From the NCBI RefSeq assembly GCF_000150275.1, contig NW_002060948.1, positions 754,360-818,359 on the forward strand: a DNA stretch of 64,000 nt. The letters are read 5' to 3'. The notes beneath the pieces were generated by a model. That model did no database searches. It saw only the letters and a list, made by a program, of their open reading frames with translations, and was not told the DNA's origin. Each line of letters begins with the position of its first letter. Position 1 is the first letter of the stretch. The translations under genes were made by a program, and so were the position numbers. This document shows positions 37,601 through 49,491 of the stretch, piece after piece. This stretch comes from Trichoplax adhaerens. Taxonomy: Eukaryota > Placozoa > Uniplacotomia > Trichoplacea > Trichoplacidae.

Positions 37601-40600
37601 GAAAAATTTATAACGGATTATATTTTGATTTGATAGGCCGTGGAATACAACTTTAACTGAATCTGTTATTCATTTATTAAACGAAGATATGCCGTTGCCT
37701 TTCTCTGCTCCTGGAGGAATGATCGAATTTAGGAAAGCTTTAGCAGCGAGTTTCTTTTTTAAATTCTACTTATTGGTTACGTCCCAGATATCGATAGAAA
37801 AGGTTTTTTAATGAAATAAGCAATTAAATAAATATTATTAACACTTGTACTGCATAAATTTGTAATGTCACAGTAAAAATTATATTAATCAATTCCGCCT
37901 AAATTTTAATCTAGGAAAATTTAACCAGTCAACTGCCAACTTCTTATTTAAGTGCTTGCTCTGTCTTTAAACAAGATCCAATGCAGAGTATTCAAGTATT
38001 TGAGGTAAGTCAAACCCATCTCAAATTATTTGAATACATTTTGCTATATGAAAAGTAATCATAGACTAGTAATTATTTAAAATTTGACCTTACTAAACTA
38101 GCAGTCATTTTTGAATACCAACTTAAATTTGGACAAAAGCACCTATTTCTTATAATTTAACGATAAGCTTATGAAACTCTCAAATGTCATTTACGTTAAG
38201 ATAAATTCCATCTGAGATTCCTCATCATTTTAATTTAATTACATAAATATTATTTAACAATAAATTGAATCTGCCTACAGTTTACAGTATGCAGTATATA
38301 ACCAAGATAGTAAGACTAGTATCTTTAAAATAGAGCCCAGACCGAATACTCAGGTTCACATTAAGTTAAAAATAAATAGAGTTTAAAAATCAATGGATAA
38401 ATAGAGTACAAAAGCCTTTCATATGCACTAGAGATACTATTTACATTATAATAACTCGCTAGAAAGCAAGATTAAATTTAGCATGTGATGGAAAATTTAT
38501 CAAGTACGAAAAGCAATTTCTATACTAGTATAGAAGAAATACAGTATTTTATCTATCTGCGAAAATATGAGATTCAAGTATTGGTTTACTGTTAGAGAAA
38601 TCGATCTACAAAAACATGTAGAAATTAAATAAGACATTCCTTTCAAACGTATTTAGAAACCCGACCCTAATTTGCCGCCAGATAGTGGCATGAGAAAGCC
38701 AATTGTCCATCAATCTGCTTTAACACAAGCAACGGGAGAAGCTATCTACAGTGATGATTTACCCACTTTTTCAAGTATAATTTTCATCTATTTGCTATAA
38801 TTATTATAAAGCTTCCAAATAGATTGCCGTTCTTGATTGATAAATATCCATTTGTAATGTAAATTAACGCTGATATTTATAACTTTTGTAGATGAATTAA
38901 ATGCTAGTTTAGTGCTGAGTAAAAAGCCGCATGCTGTAATTAAGTAAGGCAACTAATATTCTGATGGAATATATCTGCAACTGTTATCATACTAAAATTA
39001 CATGAATTATATTTAAAGATCTATAAGATTTGAAAAAGCACTCCAAATGCCAGGTGTTGTAAGTCATGTTACAGCAGCGGATATTCCCGGAACTAATCAT
39101 TTTGGCCCTGCTGTTGCCGACGATGAAGTATTTGCTACTACAAAGGTACTTGGCTGATTTAGTGACGGTTACACAAGATCGCGTATACAAGTCTAATATT
39201 CTCCAGTAGTTGTTTATCTATCGATTTATCTATATGTAGAAATTCAAAGTGGATAGGTCTACTAGTCTATTGCTCAATCGTAATCTCGATTTCGATATCG
39301 ACAGGTTACTTGCATAGGTCATATTATTGGAGTTATTTTAGCGGATACTAAAGAACATGCTGATGATGCGGTTGCAGCCGTAGAAATCGAATACAAAGAT
39401 TTACCTGCAATATTAACCATAGAAGTATGCGAGAATCATGGTTACAGTTCTAGTATTTCATAAAGGGGCAATGATGACATTGATATTGTGATTTTCGATA
39501 TATGACTTCTTTTTTCATCATGCTTGTGTATTTTAGGAAGCGATAGAAGCAAAATCTTTTTACCAACCGATCCGCCATCGTCAAGTAGGAGATGTAGAGC
39601 AGGAATTGGAAATGTCCGATCAAGTTATCGAGGGAGAGCTTCGAATTGGTGGACAGGTAATTGGATAAAATAAAGGGTTGGAATGGTTTAATCTGATGGA
39701 TTGCCATAACTAACAATTTACGTCATTGAATTGATGCTTCAAGTAAAAGTTAATGCTTACAATATTAATATTTGCCCAGTTTCTGTTTAATCCTTACCGC
39801 ATTAAACACGATTTAGGAACATTTCTATTTCGAAACACAAAGTTGTCTGGCATTACCTAAGCTTGAAAACGGTGAAATGGAAATTTTTGCTTCTACTCAG
39901 AATCCTAGCGGAACACAATTAACAGCGGCAAGGACTTTAGCTATTCCAGCTAATAGAGTTGTGTGTCGAGTTAAACGCTTAGGTGCACGGCTATATTTTA
40001 ACAGGAATAATTATGCTGCATAATCATCGGTGTTGATAGTATCTTCAATTAACTGTGATTCCATATACTCTTTTGTCATCCTAATAAATTAAGGAGGAGG
40101 ATTTGGTGGAAAAGAAACACGGACAGTCGGATTTACCACAGCAATTGCAGTTGCGGCACAAAAGTAAAGCCAGTAAACACTACTGTATAATATCCCAACT
40201 TAAAAGTACTCCATAAAGCCAACATTATCCATGACATGATGGATTCTCATTTCATTCATAACTATCCCACAGAATAATATCATAACTTAAATTGTCCTAT
40301 AAATCCAGCAATATCTATAACATGATAGATTCTCATTTCTTTTACAATTACCCCATAGAATAATATCCTAACGTAAATTATCTCACAAAGCCAACATTAT
40401 CTATGAATGAATGGATTCTCATATCTTTCACATTTATCCCGTAGTTCTTATTTAGCGTTACTGTTGCTCATAATTGATTAACATAATCAAATCTACGTTA
40501 TTGTCAGTATATCACTTTTTCGCCAAGCATATTAAGATCATTAATGGCAGACGTAGTACAGTAGATATAATTTTGTTTTCCTGGGCTATATATCATGAGA

Positions 40601-43600
40601 CAATTTGTAATTCTGTCCCAGTCCAGAGTATACCCGACTAAATTATACTTGTAGACGCTTTCTGCTCAATTTAAACGCTCTACAGGTTCATAGTCATGAT
40701 TTCATTAATCAATCTGCAAAGTTTAAAATATAATATTGCTATAATATATAAAGTTGATATTTTTATGTTCTTTTTATTTTACTTTACGATACTGACAGCA
40801 TCTAACAGTATTTTAAAGTTAATCTTTATAGCTAGCTTGAAATGCTCAAAAGTAATTAAAGATTTATTCTTTAATTTTCAAGCCATAGAATACCATTGCT
40901 TCATGATTTATAATTTCATGCAATCATAATATCATAATAAGTATCGTAGAAGTTTTATGCAGGTATAGATCTGCTGACGCGTATATATATGCACATTCCA
41001 ACATTTAGGGTTAGAAAGCCAGTTCGATGTGTTCTGGAAAGAGATATTGACATGTCAATAACTGGAACAAGACATCCTTTTTTATTTAGATATAAGGTAA
41101 TACGTGAATGAATATCGCCGTTAAATACAGATTACAGATGTAAAGCAGGTTTTGGTATTAAAAGAGCTTTACTATGCGTATTTAGGTTGGATTTTCTAAT
41201 AATGGAGCTGTTCGTGCTTTAAAAATTCGTATGTATTCTAACGCTGGAAACTCGTTCGATTTGTCCTTAGCGGTACGAAGAGCAATTTATCTTTTAAAAG
41301 CTACTATAGTTATCTCATCAACTTAAGTTGTTATAACACGAAGTAGGCAGTAATCGTTATTATTGTGTAAATCTTTCAGGTTATGGAGCGTGCCTTAATA
41401 GGATTTCGAAGCTGTTACCATTTTTCAAATATTGATATTATGGGTTATATATGTAAAACAAATATTCCATCCAACACAGCTTTTAGAGGATTTGGTTCTC
41501 CTCAGGTATGTTAGAGATTGTTTCGTCTGATCTGCCAATATCATTTTGACATTGTGTTAAATCTGTTATCCCTATTTGTGGGTTATTTATAAGACTAATG
41601 TAATGAAATTGTTCGTAATTCTAGGATCATATTTACTTTTTTTACAGGGAATGTTATTAACCGAGACGATATTAAATGATGTTGCTACAGCATGTGATCT
41701 TCCTCCATTGAAGGTGGTAGTACAATCCAGTTTATGGTTTTGCTACAGTGCAGAAGCCATGCAATCAAATTAGAATATTGAGTAATTTCTATTATTCGTA
41801 TATCATTTAACTCAGGTTAGAGAGGTTAACCTGCATAAAGACGGTGATTTGGCTCATTATAATATGACTGTGGAGAATAGCAAAGCTAGCCTTGTTTTAC
41901 AGCAAGTCGTTGAAAAGAGTCATTACGAACGTCGCAAACAACAAATTAGTTCCTTCAATAGGTAATAAAGCTAATTTTTAATCTTTAATATTATCGCAAT
42001 TTCCATTTATACTGTAGTCAAGACGGTAATTGGATTCTAGAAACTATGGATTAATGCCTATCAATGCATAATTTTTTCCGCCGTTATAATAAAGCTACGA
42101 CCAAATACGTATTGATGTTTAATTAATGGACGTTTTGATCATGGTATATATACACGTATACAGTACATATGGTTAAGAATTGAAGGAATTAGATATATCA
42201 AGCTGTATTTTAATCTACAATTATTGATGAAATTATTGACTGTATCATTCTCCTTCCATGTAGTAATACAATGATAGTCTATTTCATTTATTTAGGTAGT
42301 ATTTGGTCATATTTAAATCATTTTTAATTACTAATAACGCCAAAATAAAGTCTTGCTCTTTCATATTTTTATGAAATAAGAAGCAAATAAACAACCGCAG
42401 AGAATATTTCGCTCTTTAATATTAATGAAATCACTTAAAATTCTTTATCGATCATTCGTATTTTCCTAACATATACTAATACTGTCCAATTGTACCGTAC
42501 TTAGTTGTAAGGATTTATTGGGTATTATTGCGTTTAAATAATAAACAGTTTCGATTTTTACTATTTATAATTGCAGAGAAAATCGATGGAAGAAACGCGG
42601 TATTGCTGTCATTCCTACCGGCTTCCCAATATCCTATCCATTAAAGTTTTTTAATCAGGTGTTAATATAGTAATAGAAATCGTGGACTGGCATTAATTTA
42701 ATAAGTATAAAGCGAAGCATCTCCAATATTTTAACTATTTTCAAATCTTTAGGGTGGCGCTCTAGTTATGATTTATCTAGATGGTTCAGTTTTACTATCT
42801 CATGGCGGAACTGAAATGGGCCAAGGTTTACATACTAAATTAACACAGGTCTGCATAAAATTGTAATTCAGTAGCAATGATTAAAATTACGATAGTTGAA
42901 ATTTCAAGTGTAAAATTAATTTGTTCGAGATGCAGTTAGTGTTGCTTAATTATTACATAATTAATAAGAAATAAAAATAGTTAGGAATATAGCCTACAAT
43001 CCCTTTTTACTACCTACGGATGCAGATGCAACTGTGGTGTTAATATACTCATTGCAAGCGCAAACATTGGATTAAGAGCAGAAATAGCAGCAGTAATCGT
43101 AATTCCGCTACAGTTACTCTAATATTAATATCATCTCTATGTTAGATTTGTTCGCACGTTTTGGGAGTACCAGTTGAGAAGGTACATATGCTTGAGACAT
43201 CAACGTCGTCTGTTCCCAACACTACGCCAACATCGGCATCCGTAGCTACCGACTTAAATGGTGGAGCAGTTCTTGTAAGCATGTTTGTTACTATCCTTTA
43301 TTGAATGAGAATTTTAAATAATAAATGTACTGTTAGTATTTAGGTTTGTCCTTTTAATGTTGTTATACGTCATTGTTATTTAAAAGAATGGGTTATAAAT
43401 CTGTTACTAATTTTCTAATGTATAATTCATGATCAATATTGAATCAAAATTTATAACCATCTCTAGATAGAATTGCCACTTTAATTTAATTTCTTTTGGA
43501 GCTAAGCTTCGTAAAGTATAATATTTTAATGGTATAAAATTTCTATTAAAAAGATGAAATATTTTATCTAGAATGCGTGTGAAAAGTTAAAAGATAGGAT

Positions 43601-45928
43601 TGCTCCTTATCAAGCTGCTAATCCAAAAGGAAAATGGGAAGATTGGGTAAATACATGATTTAAGAACACATCTGCAGTGATTTCATATTTAGATTATATG
43701 CCATTAAGCAGATTTTTGCATAGTATTCTGTCGTATACAATATTTCAGCATAGATTATTACCAATTATTAGAAATGATTGAATTGACTTAGCCACATTAT
43801 TTACAAGGCTGAAGAAATATGTAATTTTAGCCTAAATACTTAGCGATTTATTATTCAAATTGTTGCTGTCATCATCTACTAGCAAATAGACATCTATTCA
43901 AATCTTGTAGATATTGGTTATCTTTACACAGACATTTAACAGCTATTGGAAAATTTTAATAATTCTTATCATAGATCACTGCTGCCTACCTGGACAGAGT
44001 AAATCTGTCCGCTAATGGATTCTATCGGTATATAAAGAAATTAAAGTATACTTATTTATTATAGTGTATTCAAATTTCAATATATACCAGGAAACCTTTA
44101 ATGAAAGTTTAAATAACTAGGCTCCCTGATCGTGTAAATTATGACTGGGAGGCGAATACCGGCCAGCCGTTTTATTATATAACATATGGTGCTGCAGTAT
44201 CTGAAGTTGAGATTGACACCTTAACTGGAAGTCATCATGTATATCTTATTTAATATTATATTTTCATGTAGATAGCAATGTCCTTCGTATCATTATGAGA
44301 CAAATTCTACGCTTTTTATAGGCATAGAAATTATAGTAAAATACATCATATATATTCATACTTAATTCTATTAAGATAATTTGTTTTGCGGATGGCCTTA
44401 ATGATATAAGAATTGATCAATAATTATAGATAATACGGTCGGATATTGTCATGGATGTTGGCAAAAGTATTAATCCTGCCATCGACATTGGCCAAGTATA
44501 AGATGAAATTGTTTATCGAATTGTTAATTATGTTATCAATTATTTGTGTATAGTTTAATCTCGAGTATAAAAATTTTTTTTTCGATTCAGATTGAGGGGG
44601 CCTTTATGCAAGGAATTGGATTATTTACATTAGAAGAGCAATATTTCTCGCCAGAGGGGAAACTATTAACTCGTGGGCCATCAACCTATAAATTACCAAC
44701 TTCTAGGGATATTCCAAATGAATTTTACGTTTCCTTATTACCGAATGTTCCGAATGATAAAGCAGTCTTTTCTTCCAAGGTAATCTCTACTTAATTCCTA
44801 TGGTTATTTAAACAACATCTATAAATGCACATGTTCTTATGTATTGTTTTATATGTTTTTGCTTGCATTGATTTATATTTTTAAATCGTAATCTAGAATT
44901 CATACAATGTACCTAAAGCGTCTGAGTTATTTATTCTCAAATTATCATTAAATTGGCCTAACATTACTTTTTGAATTATTGCAGGGGATTGGAGAACCGC
45001 CATTGTTTTTAGGATCGTCAGTATTCTTCGCAATTAAAGATGCTATCAACTCTGCGAGGTATAATATACAGTATCTTACAGTAATAAAATTCTCTTGCTC
45101 CTGCAATATCTATTAGCATTCATTTATATAAAAGGTAGAAGTCCTACTTTAAATATGAAAAGGACTTTATTAGAAAATGTTTTATACCCTAATAACGAAA
45201 AATGATCTTTTCTACGGTACTGCATAAAGATTTAGGGGTCTCTAGTCAAACTAAGAAGAAATATAATCTATCACATTTTAATTTGTGATAAAATCTAAAT
45301 CCGTTAGAATCTGAGATCATAACATTTTCTATCGTAGATTTCGCATCCGTTCTCGTTCATATACAAATCTAAGAATAAAATTTAATTTACTTAAATTAAG
45401 TTCCCTCTACGGGATGGGCTGCATATTCTACCACTATAACCTATATTTATAATAAATCGTCATTTTACCAAAACTACACAATCTTTAGAATACTGATTCT
45501 ATGCTTCATAGTTCTAGACTATTATGGCTAATACTCTTATGCCGTACTCGATACTAATAAGCATCTTTAGAATGGGATAAAAAATCTACATTGTTATAAC
45601 ATAGCGAGAAATCCCTTTGAAGAGAATTTATTTCAACATGATTTATTTATAGAAGATTATGCTAAGATTAGCATATTAAAGAAGTATTAAAACTATTTAA
45701 TTAGGCAAGAAGTTGGTTTAGGCCTTATATATAGATTGGATAGCCCTGGTACATGTGAACGCATTAGAATGGCATGTCAAGATCAAATTACCACAGCGGT
45801 ATTCCATTATTATATTATTTGAATCTTGTAATCAAATAAATGATATAATTATATCTATATTTTATCGAATTTAGATCGAGTCTACAGTTCAAGAGCCGAA
45901 TGAAAAGCCATGGGCTATTCGTATATAA
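32011..45928 (+). CDS. XDH: Xanthine dehydrogenase-like molybdo-flavoenzyme (copy 2), 39 exons
   Basis: Expected to oxidise hypoxanthine to xanthine and then urate, using a Mo-pterin centre, two [2Fe-2S] clusters and FAD, with NAD+ as acceptor. Thirty-nine exons sum to 3999 coding bases with every phase matching: 1332 aa, the classic XDH length of about 1330. The start is ATG 32011 ([15 protein letters not shown]). Mo-site residues are XDH-like: E803 (Glu802), R881 (Arg880), R913/F915 (Arg912/Phe914) and E1263 (Glu1261). The Phe1009-Thr1010 pair is Tyr-Pro, a departure from the standard xanthine pocket. FFTSYRK keeps the NAD-site tyrosine (Y389). The C terminus KPWAIRI is canonical. Head to head with copy 1 and tail to tail with copy 3. 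Whether xanthine is the true substrate cannot be settled from sequence. Confidence 0.9.
35092..38004 (+). other. Copy 2 exons 8-16: FAD/NAD domain
   Basis: Exons: 35092-35178, 35309-35450, 35775-35942, 36029-36105, 36201-36297, 36479-36588, 36703-36899, 37637-37802, 37915-38004 (residues 184-561). Landmarks: [20 protein letters not shown], the FAD loop [67 protein letters not shown] and [20 protein letters not shown]. Exon 14 ends GGAAG followed by GCAAGC, a GC-AG intron; the paralogues use GT at the same place. Intron 9 holds a ~104-bp duplicated segment at about 35460-35665. Confidence 0.92.
38657..45928 (+). other. Copy 2 exons 17-39: molybdopterin domain
   Basis: Exons: 38657-38774, 38892-38943, 39019-39145, 39305-39424, 39537-39656, 39817-39982, 40094-40163, 41009-41096, 41186-41272, 41380-41505, 41648-41713, 41816-41961, 42577-42658, 42753-42848, 43146-43274, 43572-43646, 43975-44027, 44121-44238, 44430-44495, 44591-44779, 44985-45058, 45705-45798, 45875-45928 (residues 562-1332). 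Landmarks: [105 protein letters not shown] and [16 protein letters not shown]. Confidence 0.92.
40189..40450 (+). repeat. Three-copy ~87-bp tandem repeat in copy 2 intron 23
   Basis: AATATC-C.TAACTTA-type phrases recur near 40189, 40275 and 40362. Each is followed by CCA.CATTATC.ATGA and a GATTCTCAT block. The repeat lies wholly inside the intron between exons 23 and 24. Confidence 0.85.
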
Positions 45929-47357
45929 TTTGTTAAATATAGGGTATTATTATACTTTATTGTATTGCGGATTGCTTTCAATTTAAAAGCAGTCGTAAAA
46001 TTTTACCATGTAAAGTTTAGATTGTCCTCAATATCTTGTGTAGGTTAATATATTATACGAACGAATCTTGTGCTCATATAATATTAGTAACAAAGCGAGA
46101 ATTAGCAATTCGAGTAAAACTTAATGCTTGAGAAGGAAGAAACACCTTTGTTATTAAAATTAAGTGGCTGTTATAATTTTACAGGTTTTTTTATTTGTAG
46201 TTTGCTCGTGAGATCATGCAATAATCATAGATAGAAATCTTATGTGTGCTCCATAATTTAAGTGATAAGAATTAAGAGCTATAGTATGCTATAGCAAACA
46301 TTCCATTTTTAACGTTTTTTACATTCAAAATAATTCACTTTATTTTAATCTCTTAATAAATAAATCTATAATTATTTCTATGAATATAGTAATACGTATT
46401 TCTACATAACAATTATAATTGTCCGCGTTGCAATAGTATCGTAACACTACTATGTGATTACATAAAGGAAGTTTACTTTCTATCACAATGTTGCCAAAGG
46501 TAACATACCAATTGGTTTTTATATCTAATATCAGTATGGTGTAGAAAGCTAGTACTATACAAGTATTAAAATCACTTAATATGTTGCATATATATATTTT
46601 CGACCCCATTTAACTGCAATAACTATGGCTGGAAGTGATTTGAGCTGTTAAATCTCACTATTCACATTTCTTTTCCTGTTTTAGACCTGCAGGCTAGTAA
46701 TATTTTCTGTTTTGTTACAGCTTTGTTACATGATAAAATTTTGAGGATTATTAATTTAGTTCACTGCAATAGCTATATATAAGCATGTATTCCTTCCTAT
46801 TTATAATCGAGCCACTTGTAAACATTTGATTTTCTATCATAAATTTTCAAATTGACAGATCAAATCTTGTTCTATTTTTGTTATTTAGTTATAGAATTAG
46901 TCCTAGTATTGAACGCAGACTTAAATTGTTATTTTATGTCATTGTAATGGACTATAGAGTTGAACTAAAGCTGACAGAAATGGAAGAAGAGATAAAATTT
47001 GTGGTTGTAAAATAAATAGTATATAGAAGTAGATAAACTCCACGTTTATACTCTAGTAGCTACTGTACGATTAGTTAAGTGTATAAGCTTATCGTTCAAT
47101 TGGTAAAAACTAAGTAACTAAATACGGTAAACGATAGATATATCACTCCTATAAAATATTCAATCATCATATAAATACTAAAGGGAAGCCTTTCAAAATT
47201 ATTCTATATTTTGAAATGATTTAGATCTAAACGCAGATATCATCACGATTCGATTTTTATTGGATAACGACCCTGATATACATAAATGCAGCAGCGGTGC
47301 ACAGCTGATACTAGCCCAGGGACCTTAATATTGATATACAGTATACATTAGGCAGTA

Positions 47358-48185
47358 TTAATAATTTACTTTGTACACTTTACCACAAGTATCCAATGCA
47401 GCAGCCAGTCTTTCATGATCTCCAATAAATTTCTAGTAATAGCAAGTGCCATCTAATAGTGAAAGTAGTACAACTATAGGTATTCAAGTAACGTTAAAGA
47501 TGGTAATTCAAGCTCAAGCGTTTGCACCATCATAGTCTCTCAGAAGGTATACAAATACTCTAACATTTACAAGAGATAATAACTTGTTTAGAAGTTGACT
47601 CCTAATCAATACTTTTATTCCGTTAAATAATCGTAAATCGCCTCTGATACTATGGATATACTTCCTAAATATGAGTTGCACAAACAAGAAAATCTTTCTT
47701 GTAAGAAGAAGTAGACTTTAAATAAAAGTAACTTTTATGATTGTGATATAATAGAATTGACATCAATGGTTCTTTTAGATGAATTAATATATTGCTTTTG
47801 CTTTATTACAATCATCAAGTAACATATTAAAATTTGGGACCCTTTAGGTAACAATAAATCAGTCGTAAAAATGATTTATAAGCAATAAGCACGAGTATAT
47901 GCTGATCTAATTGTACTAGGTACTATGAGCACAAGTAATAATTTGCGTATCAATCTAGTAACATTTCATAGTATTTATACGTACGTTTATAGTAATTGTT
48001 TTAAAATGTAGATATGCCCATAGAAAGCAATAGTCAAGCATAGGTAGAATCTGGTTGAGAAAAATAAATCATGCGAAATGAAGTCTCGATAATGCATTGG
48101 GTATTACTATTATTGTTCCAGAAAGTCTTCATATAACAAATCACATAAAGGATTATAATGAAACTTTGCTACTATTAATAGCTAT
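47358..48185 (-). pseudogene. Dispersed repeat with a TPR-like C-terminal exon (copy A)
   Basis: This segment is clearly homologous, over about 700-800 bases and in the same orientation, to 63248-64000. The best coding trace is on the minus strand, 47432-47358: after a TAG acceptor it reads KFIGDHERLAAALDTCGKV, then six residues and a stop. The spacing G-D-x-E-x-L-A-A-A-x-D-x-x-G-K-V-Y resembles a tetratricopeptide (TPR) helix pair, but I cannot name the protein. Upstream frames on the same strand contain stops. It is probably a decayed or highly spread gene fragment. Confidence 0.45.
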
Positions 48186-49222
48186 AGTTTAACCCAAATA
48201 CAACCTCAAAACCTTTTAATGCTAGAATGATTACACAGGTAATGTTTTTACGAATTAGTATCTACGTATATAATTCCGATCTTAGTATTTGTGATATATA
48301 CCAATCACGAGATTCAAATTTTAGAAAAATGAGGGCTTTATTGAATTTTATACAAAGATTAACTACACACAGCTCTACTTTAGCCGAATACTACTACTAA
48401 AGACTTCTAGAACGAACTAACAGAATAATCTAAAGTTGCATGCTTTTATACTTTCCGTAGCATTCGCAGCTACAATCCGCATGGCAAGCTTTTACCTTAT
48501 TTTACACATAGTTAAATTATTTTTAGTAAGACTATTCTACTGCGGACCATCGTTAATCCAATATGGATACGACTACAGTACTTACGTAGACATTATTCAC
48601 ACCAGCCTAAGTACAATGAATTAACCATATCCTAATATATGATTGTCACAAATATCTCCTACTTGTGAGCGATTAAACTTCTCTAGTTGCTATTACTCTC
48701 GTTGAACACTGGCTATTATGGTCGAGGTTAGAACTACTAGAAGAGTTTTAATGTTATACAATACTGTATTGGTATAAGTCCGGGTTACAGGCCTGTCTAT
48801 TACGATCGGAATTTGGAACTGAACAAGCTAGTCTGAGCTCGCCCTTTTATACCCTTAGTGCAGGCCGTTGGTGCATTGTAGCGAACTGGACTCTGCTTAT
48901 TTTACTAAAATTTATATTAGAATTTCTTTACAATTGATAACAGGACTTAGTATAGACAAAGCTTGTAAACAACATTAATTAGAATAAATCAATTAATAAC
49001 CAATTAGAGCCCTGAAGCTCTACACTAAATTAACACGCTTTTGATAGGTTCTATAGCCTATCATTAGATTACTTAATACTAAGCTAAGTAATTCTATGGC
49101 AACAATATAGATGGTGCATTTACATCTAATATTAATAATCCGAAACTCAATTAGCAATAGCGAATCGCAATTAACAAGAATGGATAAACAACATTAAAAG
49201 CAATTAGAAATATTAATTTAGC

Positions 49223-49243
49223 TTACGGTGTCAGACACCGTAA
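49223..49243. repeat. Perfect 10-bp inverted repeat
   Basis: TTACGGTGTC-A-GACACCGTAA is a perfect palindrome with a single-base centre. It lies 250 bases beyond the stop codon of copy 3, on its 3' side. It could be a hairpin in the transcript or a protein-binding site; no evidence decides. Confidence 0.6.
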
Positions 49244-49491
49244 CAATGATTTACAGTTCTATTTTTACCTATAGCTATAGCCTTGTTAGTAACTCAACAC
49301 CTTACTGTATATAGTCATCTGTACTCTAGCATAGAGTCTCTACCACTACAGTCTATAGTTATAGCTACCAAATATCTCTTGGGATAAATATCTACCGTAC
49401 ATTATACTAAACATGGCTAATAGTCTACAATCACAATACTAGTTACATTACAGTATTGTAGACGTTATTTGAATGATATGGAATTGTATCG

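Larger units (their letters stand above)
45929..49491. other. Spacer between convergent copies 2 and 3
   Basis: Holds both 3' UTRs. The only coding-like content is the dispersed repeat at 47358-48185 (separate entry). 48700-48900 is slightly richer in G and C but shows no recognisable gene; the plus-strand frame 48436-48624 has no family support. One perfect inverted repeat lies at 49223-49243. Confidence 0.5.
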
